Shown piece after piece: positions 57,725-64,000 of a stretch of 64,000 nucleotides of DNA. The stretch is from Rothia santali (lineage in GTDB: Bacteria; Actinomycetota; Actinomycetes; Actinomycetales; Micrococcaceae), in assembly GCF_024199905.1 (NCBI RefSeq), contig NZ_JANAFB010000011.1, positions 24,408 to 88,407 on the forward strand. Reading direction: 5' to 3'. Position 1 is the first letter of the stretch, and every line of letters begins with the position of its first letter. Below the pieces are notes generated by a model, which made no database searches, was not told where the DNA came from, and saw only the letters and a list, made by a program, of their open reading frames with translations. Made by a program: the position numbers and the translations under genes.

Positions 57725-59662
57725 TCAGCGCTCCAGGACCACCGCGACGTCGCCCGCCTCGAGTTCGACGCCGACGCGCGGCAGCACGGTGCCGAACGCC
57801 CCCGCGTTGGTCACGACCATGACGACCGACGGGTCGTACCCGGCCGCGCGGACGGCGTCGAGGTCGACGTCGGCCAGCGGCTGCCCCGCCCGGACCCGCT
57901 GGTCCTGGGCGACGTGGGCCGTGAAGGGCACGCCGTCGAGCTCTACCGTGTCGAGGCCGATGTGGATCAGCACCTCCGCACCGTCCGCGGACCGGATGCC
58001 GAAGGCGTGCCCGCTGGCCAGGGCGGTGACCACCGTCCCCTCGATCGGGGCGAGCACGCGGCCCTCGGCCGGGCGGACGGCCAGCCCCTGCCCCATGGAC
58101 CCGGAGGCGAAGACCGGGTCGGCGACGTCGTCGAGCGCCACGCTGCGGCCGCGGACCGGGGAGAGCAGGTCGAGGGTGGGGATGGGGGCGGGTGGCGCCT
58201 CGGCCGGCTCGTCGCCACCGCGCCTGTCCCGCGGCACCCCGAAGAGGTAGGTGGCGGTGAAGGCCAGGAGGATCGCCGTCCCGGTCCCCAGCAGCTGCAG
58301 CGCGAAGTTCCCGTGGTCCAGGAACGCCGGGAGCGTGAGCAGCGAGGAGAATACGTTGGCGCTCGCCGCGGATCCCCCGGACGCCGCGATCGCGCCGCCG
58401 ACGGCCCCGGCCCCGACGCCGATCGTGAAGGGCCGTTTGAGCGGCAGGTTCACGCCGTAGATGATCGGCTCGGTCACCCCGGAGACGAACCCGGAGACCG
58501 ACGCCGGCCCCGCCATCTGCCTCAGCCTCCGGTCCCTGACCCGGAACGTCACGGCCAGCGCGGCGGCGCACTGCGCGGTCACCGCCGAGATGAGCGGCCC
58601 CATCAGCAGGATCGAGCCGGTGGCGGAGAGCTCCTGGAGGAAGATCGGCGTCAGCCCGTGGTGCAGCCCGAACATCACGAGGACCTGCCACAGCCCGCCC
58701 AGCAGGAACCCGCCGACGGCCGGCGCGGGGCCCCAGATCCAGGTCAGGGCGTCGGCGACGGCGCTCGTGGCCAGCGAGATCACCGGCCCGATCACCAGCA
58801 GCGCCGCGAATCCCACGACGACGACCACCACGAACGGCGTCGCGAAGTTCCGCATCCAGCCGGGCAGGGCGCGCATCAGCCGCGGCTCGACGAGGCTCTG
58901 GAGCCACACGGCCGCGATGATGGGGAACACCGAGTAGGCGTACGGGGCCAGGACCACGGGGATCCCGGCGAGGCTCACGGGCTCGCCCGCCTCCAGGAAG
59001 CCGACGAGGGAGGGGTGGACGAGGAAGGCCGCGATCGCCATCGAGGTGCCGTAGTTGACCTGGAAGTACTTCGCCGCGGAGACCGCGAGGACCACGGGCA
59101 GCAGGTACAGGAGCCCGTCCCCGAGGGCGTTGATCAGCGCGTACGTCTGCGAGGCGGGGTCGATGAGGGGGATCCCGGTGCTGAACAGCGCGAGCATCGC
59201 CTTGACCAGGCCGACCGCGGCCATCGTCCAGATGACCGAGGTGAAGATGCTGGAGATCATCGCGATGAACCGGTTGAAGAGGCTCCTCTCCCGGGGTTCG
59301 ACGGCGTCGCCGACTCGCCCGCTCCCGGTTCCGCCGCGGCGTCGACCCTCGCGCGCACCGTCCCGGTCGCCCGCGCCGTCACCCTGCCCGCCCGAGGCGC
59401 CGCCGAGCCCGGTGCGGGCCGTCACCGCGGCGTAGGCGAGGGCGACGTCGTTCCCCACCACGACCTGGTGCAGGCCGCCCGAGCGCAACGCCGTGATGAC
59501 GCCGGGGACCCGCTGGACGGCGTCCAGGTCGGCCCGCTGCGGGTCCTTCAGGGCGAAGCGCAGGCGGGTGGCGCAGTGGGCGAGGCTGCGGACGTTGCCC
59601 TCCCCGCCGAGGGCCTCGAGGACCTTCCGGCCCAGCTGGTCGTAGTCGATGGTGGTTGCCAC
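57725..59662 (-). CDS. bglF: PTS beta-glucoside transporter subunit EIIBCA
   Basis: A 645-residue permease in the order IIB-IIC-IIA. EIIB carries the phosphorylated Cys30 in SLAHCATRLRF. A Gly/Arg-rich linker leads to EIIC (about ten helices with GLHHGLTPIFLQ and GVTEPIIYGVNLP). EIIA ends with the phosphorylated His near residue 567 (LIHIGLDTVELDG) and the AQDQRVRAGQPL segment. It imports and phosphorylates beta-glucosides. GTG 59662 follows GAAGGA by seven bases. The RAT/terminator leader lies 243 bases upstream. Deleted counterpart at 53341. Confidence 0.93.
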   Translation of the reverse strand: MATTIDYDQLGRKVLEALGGEGNVRSLAHCATRLRFALKDPQRADLDAVQRVPGVITALRSGGLHQVVVGNDVALAYAAVTARTGLGGASGGQGDGAGDRDGAREGRRRGGTGSGRVGDAVEPRERSLFNRFIAMISSIFTSVIWTMAAVGLVKAMLALFSTGIPLIDPASQTYALINALGDGLLYLLPVVLAVSAAKYFQVNYGTSMAIAAFLVHPSLVGFLEAGEPVSLAGIPVVLAPYAYSVFPIIAAVWLQSLVEPRLMRALPGWMRNFATPFVVVVVVGFAALLVIGPVISLATSAVADALTWIWGPAPAVGGFLLGGLWQVLVMFGLHHGLTPIFLQELSATGSILLMGPLISAVTAQCAAALAVTFRVRDRRLRQMAGPASVSGFVSGVTEPIIYGVNLPLKRPFTIGVGAGAVGGAIAASGGSAASANVFSSLLTLPAFLDHGNFALQLLGTGTAILLAFTATYLFGVPRDRRGGDEPAEAPPAPIPTLDLLSPVRGRSVALDDVADPVFASGSMGQGLAVRPAEGRVLAPIEGTVVTALASGHAFGIRSADGAEVLIHIGLDTVELDGVPFTAHVAQDQRVRAGQPLADVDLDAVRAAGYDPSVVMVVTNAGAFGTVLPRVGVELEAGDVAVVLER

Positions 59663-59904
59663 GTGCACATCCTTCGTCGTCGTTGACTCCCGGTCGGTGG
59701 GCGGGCGCGCCGTCGGGGCGGCCGGGGGTGCCCGCGGAACGGTTTCGAGGGGTGCTCCCGCCAGGGGCCGGCACCGCACGCGGGCCCGGCGCCGAGCGGG
59801 CGGGTCCGGGTCCGCTTGAGGGACCCCGGGTCTCCGCGTCCGAGCCCCCGCATCCGGGCGCCGGGGCCCGAACGACGCGGCGCGCGGCGCAGCTCCCGGA
59901 CCAC

Positions 59905-59955
59905 AAAAAAGACCTGAGCACCCGGCGCTCAGGCGAGCGCCGCGATGCTCAGGTC
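59905..59955 (-). terminator. Rho-independent terminator of the bglF leader
   Basis: On the minus strand the hairpin starts with AGACCTGAGC and closes with GCTCAGGTC followed by a six-T run. It overlaps the RAT element as in the bglA leader. Confidence 0.85.
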
Positions 59956-60000
59956 TTGCCCCGGGAGACGGGCCGTGCCGCCTCGGGTGGGTCACAATCC
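59951..60000 (-). promoter_or_regulatory. RAT antiterminator element, bglF leader
   Basis: On the minus strand it starts GGATTGTGACCC and ends GGCAAGACCT, nearly the same edges as the bglA leader RAT. It is mutually exclusive with the terminator stem. Confidence 0.88.
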
Positions 60001-60264
60001 TCGAAGCCGGTCCGCAGGGGGACCGTTGATGCTCACCCTAGGATGCGGAAAGGGCGGGGGCCAGGGCTGTGGACAACCTGACGCGGTGTGCCGCGCGGCT
60101 GACGCCGTCCACAGGACGCCGGCGGGCCGTGAAACGGGGTCGGGCGCGGGTTACCCTGTGGCAGAAGGGGCGAGACGGCGTCGTCACTCCCGCCGTATAA
60201 CCGGGTTGGCCGCCGGTTGGGCTGACATCGCTCGGGTCGAGGCGGTCACCGTAACCGACGCCGT

Positions 60265-60282
60265 TTCACTTATAAATGAAAG
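60265..60282. promoter_or_regulatory. Palindrome before the toxin-antitoxin genes
   Basis: TTTCA-c-TTATAA-a-TGAAA is an 18-base palindrome with one mismatched pair in an AT-rich island, 51 bases before the antitoxin start. It fits an autoregulatory operator for the HTH antitoxin. Confidence 0.6.
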
Positions 60283-60333
60283 TCACTATCCTGGAGCTTC
60301 ACCGTCAGGCACCACATGGATCAGGAGGAGCGC

Positions 60334-60777
60334 ATGAGCACCACCATGATGCGTTCGGACGTTCTCGTCAGCGATGGCGACCGTGAGACCGTCCGTCGCG
60401 AGGCCACCCAGATCTCCAACCGACAGGTCGAGCGATTCGCCGTCGTCACCGACGATGGGCAGACCCGCGTGCTGGATCGAGAGCTGTCGCAGGTGCTGGA
60501 GCGGGTCTGCCAGGCGCTGGCGGCTCACGGTCACGTGCGGATCGGCACGCTCCCGGACGAACTCACGAGCACCGTCGCAGCGGAGCTCGTCGGCGTCTCT
60601 CGACCCACCCTGCTCAAGCTGGCTCAGGAAGGCCAGGTGGAATCGTTCAAGGTGGGCACACACACGCGGTTCAGGAGGGACGAGATCCTGCGTCTTCAGG
60701 AAAGGCGCGAGAGGGATCGCGGAAGGGCGCTGGTGCAGATCCTGGAACTGTCCGATCAGCTCGACGAACCTCTCTAG
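60334..60777 (+). CDS. Excisionase-type HTH antitoxin
   Basis: A 147-residue protein. The C-terminal region has a MerR/excisionase-type helix-turn-helix (AAELVGVSRPTLLKLAQEGQVESFKVGTHTRF). The N-terminal part is acidic and probably binds the toxin. ATG 60334 has AGGAGG six bases upstream; ATG 60316 is less likely. It precedes a PIN-domain gene by 42 bases, the usual antitoxin-toxin order. Confidence 0.82.
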   Translation: MSTTMMRSDVLVSDGDRETVRREATQISNRQVERFAVVTDDGQTRVLDRELSQVLERVCQALAAHGHVRIGTLPDELTSTVAAELVGVSRPTLLKLAQEGQVESFKVGTHTRFRRDEILRLQERRERDRGRALVQILELSDQLDEPL

Positions 60778-60819
60778 CGCCATGGTCTCGTGCAGAGCAC
60801 CCCAGCGCATCGGGGGATC

Positions 60820-61383
60820 ATGACGCAGCTCGTCTTCGTCGACGCCAATGTCCTCTTCAGCAGGACGAGGCGCGATTGGCTGTTCCTGCTCCGGCGGGAG
60901 ACGGGTGGCTCGCTGTTTCGTCTGTGCACCTCCGTCGAGGTTCTCCACGAGGTCGGCGCCAGACTGCGCAATGCGAACCCCGCGGCGGACTCCTCGCTGA
61001 TCGGCCAGTTCCACGAGCGCGTGGATCGATTTCTCGATCACATGGTCGCCGGGTATCCGGGTGGTCCGGTCGAGGGGATCGAAGATCATGACGACTGGCA
61101 TGTGCATCATGCGGCCATGCACTGCCGGGCCGATGCGCTCCTCACCGAGGGCCAGGGCTTCCTCTCCGCTGAGACCGGTTACGAAGTGTACGACTGTGAC
61201 GAGTTCTTTCAGGAGGTGGCCTGGCTGGCGCCGAATGCCACACGGGAGGTGACCCGATTCCAGGCGGCTTACTGGGCCGCTCGCGCAGGGTCTCAACTGC
61301 CCGATGCTCTCCGCGCGGCCGGCTGTCCTCGTTTCGCGGAGGTCGTGCTCGGCCACCTGCGCGGCCTTGCGCGCGGTACGTGA
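60820..61383 (+). CDS. PIN domain RNase toxin
   Basis: A 187-residue PIN-domain protein. The first catalytic Asp is Asp8 in VFVDANVLF, and further acidic residues occur in SVEVLHEVGARL, the middle and TGYEVYDCDEFF. Toxin PIN domains cut RNA. It follows the HTH protein and is probably autoregulated via the palindrome upstream. The end of the gene overlaps, on the other strand, the read-through end of the siderophore-binding gene. Confidence 0.83.
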   Translation: MTQLVFVDANVLFSRTRRDWLFLLRRETGGSLFRLCTSVEVLHEVGARLRNANPAADSSLIGQFHERVDRFLDHMVAGYPGGPVEGIEDHDDWHVHHAAMHCRADALLTEGQGFLSAETGYEVYDCDEFFQEVAWLAPNATREVTRFQAAYWAARAGSQLPDALRAAGCPRFAEVVLGHLRGLARGT

Positions 61384-62636
61384 TCGCGGTGGAGCCGGAA
61401 GGGGCCCAAGAACCGCATCACGAGGGGGAACCCCTGCACGAGGAGCGGCTCCCCCGCGAACTTCGGCCGGGGGTGACATACTCCCCATGAGACGTGATCA
61501 CCCGGCGCGCAGACCCCGCCCCGCCCGCCGCAGCGCCGCCCCCGACCCGGAAAGCACCCCGCCCTGCACCACCTCCCGTCCCTCGACCCCGAGGACATCG
61601 ACCGCTCCGACCCCCAGCACCGCGCCCGGCCCCCGGCCGCCTCGGAGAGCAGCGGGACGACCTGGTCGATCGCGTAGTCCACCGACAGGATGGAGTTCAG
61701 CGAGTACGCGTTGCGGATGTCCTCCTGGTCGTCGCCGAACAGGACCGTGCGGCCGTCCTTGACCACGGAGAGGTTCTGGTACGCCGCTTGGTCGGTGACC
61801 TGCGAGGCGGGGACGTAGATGGGGAAGACCACGAGCAGGTCGGAGTCCATCACGTCCAAGTTCTCGCTGGAGATCGAGGCGGAGAAGCCGGTGGCCTCCA
61901 GGTCCTCCACCGCGGGGTTCTGCTCGAAGCCGAGCTTGGTCAGGAAGTCCACGCGCTCGGAGCCCTCGACGTACGCGCCCCAGCCCTCGGAGGTGTAGGC
62001 GGCGACGGTCGAGGTCTTGCCCTGGAACTCGGGGTGCTCGGCCTTGGCGTCGTCGAACTTCTGCTGCGCGTCGTCCAGCAGCTGCCGGCCCTCGTCCGCC
62101 TTGCCCAGCGCCTCGGAGATCATGGTGACCTGCTGGTCCAGCGAGGTCAGGTAGTTGTCCCCGCCCTCGGGCACGCCCACGGTGGTCGCGATCTCGGAGA
62201 GGCGGTCGTGGCGGGTCTGGTCGCCGGAGCTCTTGACGTCGAGGATCAGGTCCGGCTCCAGCGCGGCGATCTTCTCGTAGGAGGGCTCCAGGGTGTCGAT
62301 GATCTCGGGCGCCTGGTCGTAGCGTCCCTCGGCCCACGGGCCGACGCCCTCGCCGCCGAAGGCCAGCCAGTCGGAGGCCCCGACCGGCTGCACGCCCAGG
62401 GCGAGCGCCGTCTCGGCGTCGCCCCAGCCCAGGGCCACCACGCGCTGCGGGTCTTCGGGCACGTCCACGTCACCGAATTTGGTCGAGACGGTGGTGCCCG
62501 ACGAGGCCTCCCCCTCCTGCTCCCCGCCCCCCGAGGAGCCGCACGCGGCGAGGAGGAGCGCGACGACGAGCGCGAGGACGCCCACCACGAGGCGGGTCGT
62601 CGAGCGGAGCGGGCGGGCGGCGAGGGATGATCGCAT
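61293..62636 (-). CDS. Iron-siderophore ABC substrate-binding lipoprotein, with unusual C-terminus
   Basis: A FecB/FepB-type binding protein: lipoprotein signal ending LLLAACGSS (Cys32), then VDVPEDPQRVVALGWGDAETALALGV, EPDLILDV and later VSVKDG-type segments. Residues up to about 335 match the family (end near DQVVPLLSEAAGG). The following about 110 residues are Arg/Gly/Cys-rich with no family match. They overlap the end of the PIN gene on the other strand by about 91 bases. A frameshift at about 61600 is suspected. Start ATG 62636 follows AAAGG. Divergent from the permease with a DtxR-type box. Confidence 0.88.
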   Translation of the reverse strand: MRSSLAARPLRSTTRLVVGVLALVVALLLAACGSSGGGEQEGEASSGTTVSTKFGDVDVPEDPQRVVALGWGDAETALALGVQPVGASDWLAFGGEGVGPWAEGRYDQAPEIIDTLEPSYEKIAALEPDLILDVKSSGDQTRHDRLSEIATTVGVPEGGDNYLTSLDQQVTMISEALGKADEGRQLLDDAQQKFDDAKAEHPEFQGKTSTVAAYTSEGWGAYVEGSERVDFLTKLGFEQNPAVEDLEATGFSASISSENLDVMDSDLLVVFPIYVPASQVTDQAAYQNLSVVKDGRTVLFGDDQEDIRNAYSLNSILSVDYAIDQVVPLLSEAAGGRARCWGSERSMSSGSRDGRWCRAGCFPGRGRRCGGRGGVCAPGDHVSWGVCHPRPKFAGEPLLVQGFPLVMRFLGPFRLHRDHVPRARPRRWPSTTSAKRGQPAARRASGS

Positions 62637-62716
62637 GGTGGCCTTTGCACTGGGTCCCGGCACGGTGCGGCCCCGGCGGGGCGCCCGGCGGCGGGAGGAT
62701 GATGAGAGCGTTGACG

Positions 62717-62735
62717 TTAGGATAGCGTAGCCTTA
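62717..62735. promoter_or_regulatory. DtxR/IdeR iron box
   Basis: TTAGGATAGCGTAGCCTTA matches 15 of 19 positions of the iron-box consensus. It lies between the divergent FecB and FecCD genes and would repress both when iron is plentiful. Confidence 0.75.
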
Positions 62736-62814
62736 TCCGGGGCCCGATGGCCAGGACCGTCGGACCCGGCTCCGGGGAGCGCCGCCGGAGAAGCCGCACC
62801 GTGATCGAGGACCC

Positions 62815-63900
62815 ATGTCAGCACCACCCCTCCCGCCCGGCGGAGTCCATCGGGACGCGCCGCCGCAGCCGGCCGGCGCGCCCCGGGCGAACGCGGGGCG
62901 GCGCCGGGCCGGCGTCGTCACCCTGGCGGTCGGCGTCGTGGCGCTGGGCCTCGCGTTCGCCCTGGCCCTGTCGGTGGGCTCCCGCGCCGTGCCCCTCGCG
63001 GAGGTCTGGCGCGTGCTGACGGGAGGCTCCGGCTCCCCCGAGGCGACGCTGGTCGTCCTCGACCTGCGGCTGCCGCGCAGCTGCATCGCCGTCGTCGCCG
63101 GGATCGCTCTCGGGCTGGCCGGGGCGCTGGCCCAGTCGCTGACCCGCAACCCCCTCGCCGACACGGGCATCCTCGGCCTGAACTCCGGCGCCTCCTTCCT
63201 CATCGCGGTGTCGGTCATGGTCTTCGGGGTGTCCTCGCCCGCGTGGCACCTGCCGTTCGCGTTCGCCGGGGCGCTCGCCGTCGCCGTCGGGATCTTCCTG
63301 ATCGGCGGCACCGGGGCCACCCGCTCCTCCATCGCGCGGGTCACCCTGGCCGGCATGGCGATCGGCGCGGTGCTCTCCGGGATCGTGACGGCCCTGACGC
63401 TGATCGACCCGGCCGCGTACTCGGTGCTGCGCGCCTGGAACGCGGCCTCGCTCGAGGGCAGGACCTGGGCGGAGCTGCTGCCGGCCCTGCCGTTCGTGGC
63501 GGTCGGGGCCGTCGTCGCGCTCACCCTGGGCGCCTCGTTCAACTCGCTGTCCCTCGGCGAGGACCTCGCCCGCAGCCTGGGGGTCGACGTCGGGCGGGTG
63601 CGGGTGCTCGCGCTCGTGGCGGTGACCCTGCTGGCCGGGAGCGCGACGGCGATCGCCGGGCCCATCGTCTTCGTCGGCCTCATGATGCCGCACCTCGCCC
63701 GCGCCATCGTCGGACCCGACGTCCGCTGGATCATGGCGATCACGGCCGTGCTCTCGCCCGTGCTGGTGCTGGCCGCCGACGTGCTCGGGCGCGTCCTGCT
63801 GCCCAACGGCGAGGTGCCGGTCGGGCTGGTGACCGCCTTCCTCGGCGCGCCCGTGCTGATCGCGATCGCCCGGCGTCGCGACCTGGTGGTGGCCTCGTGA
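62815..63900 (+). CDS. FecCD family iron-siderophore ABC permease
   Basis: A 361-residue permease with about nine to ten helices. The signature RLPRSCIAVVAGIALGLAGALAQSLTRNPLADTGILGLNSGA and the later FVGLMMPHLARAIVGPD (coupling loop) are typical. ATG 62815 follows GAGGAC. A second permease gene probably starts at GTG 63897, overlapping the stop. It works with the divergent binding protein under iron control. Confidence 0.93.
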   Translation: MSAPPLPPGGVHRDAPPQPAGAPRANAGRRRAGVVTLAVGVVALGLAFALALSVGSRAVPLAEVWRVLTGGSGSPEATLVVLDLRLPRSCIAVVAGIALGLAGALAQSLTRNPLADTGILGLNSGASFLIAVSVMVFGVSSPAWHLPFAFAGALAVAVGIFLIGGTGATRSSIARVTLAGMAIGAVLSGIVTALTLIDPAAYSVLRAWNAASLEGRTWAELLPALPFVAVGAVVALTLGASFNSLSLGEDLARSLGVDVGRVRVLALVAVTLLAGSATAIAGPIVFVGLMMPHLARAIVGPDVRWIMAITAVLSPVLVLAADVLGRVLLPNGEVPVGLVTAFLGAPVLIAIARRRDLVVAS

Positions 63901-63956
63901 GCGGCGGGGTCGCGGGCGGGCAGGGCGCCGGGGGGGCGGCCGGGGGCGGGGTGGGC
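63897..63956 (+). CDS. Start of a second iron-siderophore permease, partial
   Basis: GTG 63897 overlaps the upstream stop (GTGA) and opens a Gly/Ala-rich frame, which is where the paired FecCD gene is expected. Only about 20 codons precede adapter-like sequence, so identity rests on position. Confidence 0.35.
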
Positions 63957-64000
63957 CTTTTACACATCTCCCAGGCCCCGAGACTAGGCATGATATCGTA
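63957..64000. other. Illumina Nextera adapter-like sequence at the contig end
   Basis: The end contains TACACATCT, CGAGAC, then TAGGCATG (the N706 index) and a sequence close to ATCTCGTA. About 39 of 44 bases fit the Nextera i7 adapter. This is not genomic; the true sequence stops near 63956. Confidence 0.9.

Larger units (their letters stand above)
59663..60333. other. Leader, promoter and long gap before the HTH-PIN genes
   Basis: The 59663-59900 part is the leader between the permease and its RAT/terminator (59905-60000). From 60001 to 60260 I see no gene and few signals, only GC-rich spacer. The last 70 bases hold an AT-rich palindrome before the antitoxin gene. Confidence 0.6.

Overview
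The window is very GC-rich, with almost every third codon position G or C. It comes from an aerobic actinobacterium, and the Micrococcales are the best guess. The evidence is codon use, a decaprenoxanthin/sarcinaxanthin-type C50 carotenoid operon, a DtxR/IdeR-type iron box, NrdR-box-like sites and many genes with leaderless promoters (TAnnnT six bases before the ATG). No rRNA, tRNA, CRISPR array or intact insertion sequence was seen. The last 44 bases look like an Illumina Nextera i7 adapter, so the window probably ends at a contig end and base-level errors must be expected.

Layout, 1-11 kb: a truncated CPBP membrane protease; a divergent MFS exporter/TetR pair with two palindromic operators; a HicAB toxin-antitoxin pair; an APC permease; an LLM oxidoreductase, TetR regulator and SDR locus; an orphan type I restriction N-terminal-domain protein; and a secreted lipoprotein hydrolase. 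11-15 kb: nrdI-nrdE-nrdF behind two NrdR-box-like sites. All three metal-ligand glutamates of NrdF are replaced (Gln121, Ser181, Lys215), the signature of the metal-free class Ie enzyme. 15.5-25 kb: a catabolic locus (M20 hydrolase, DUF1028, RidA, flavin monooxygenase, two LysR regulators, an MHS transporter), then AraC and VOC proteins. 26.7-32.4 kb: crtE-B-I-Ye-Yf-Eb, each gene overlapping the next by four bases; crtI carries a frameshift.

32.6-37.4 kb holds accessory and defence-like genes: an Abi/HEPN protein, a GIY-YIG protein, and an XRE-ImmA/IrrE protease overlapping a partner gene. A PQQ-type sugar dehydrogenase lipoprotein lies among them. 37.4-47 kb: an osmoprotectant-type ABC transporter overlapping a CocE-type hydrolase, divergent from a GltS symporter, a frameshifted amidohydrolase and a PII-like protein. 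47-50 kb: TspO, a HAD phosphatase and a glycosyltransferase.

49.9-60 kb is a beta-glucoside system: a BglG/LicT antiterminator, a GH1 phospho-beta-glucosidase and a EIIBCA permease. Two RAT/terminator leaders match each other closely; one precedes the permease and the other precedes GH1. In front of GH1 only the end of a second EIIA domain survives, so a second permease appears to have been deleted. The window closes with an HTH-PIN toxin-antitoxin pair and a divergent iron-siderophore uptake locus.

At least four genes (crtI, the amidohydrolase, CocE and the OpuBC-type binding protein) show one- or two-base deletions, all inside G/C-rich low-complexity segments. With the adapter at the end, assembly error is the simplest explanation, but genuine slippage cannot be excluded from sequence alone.
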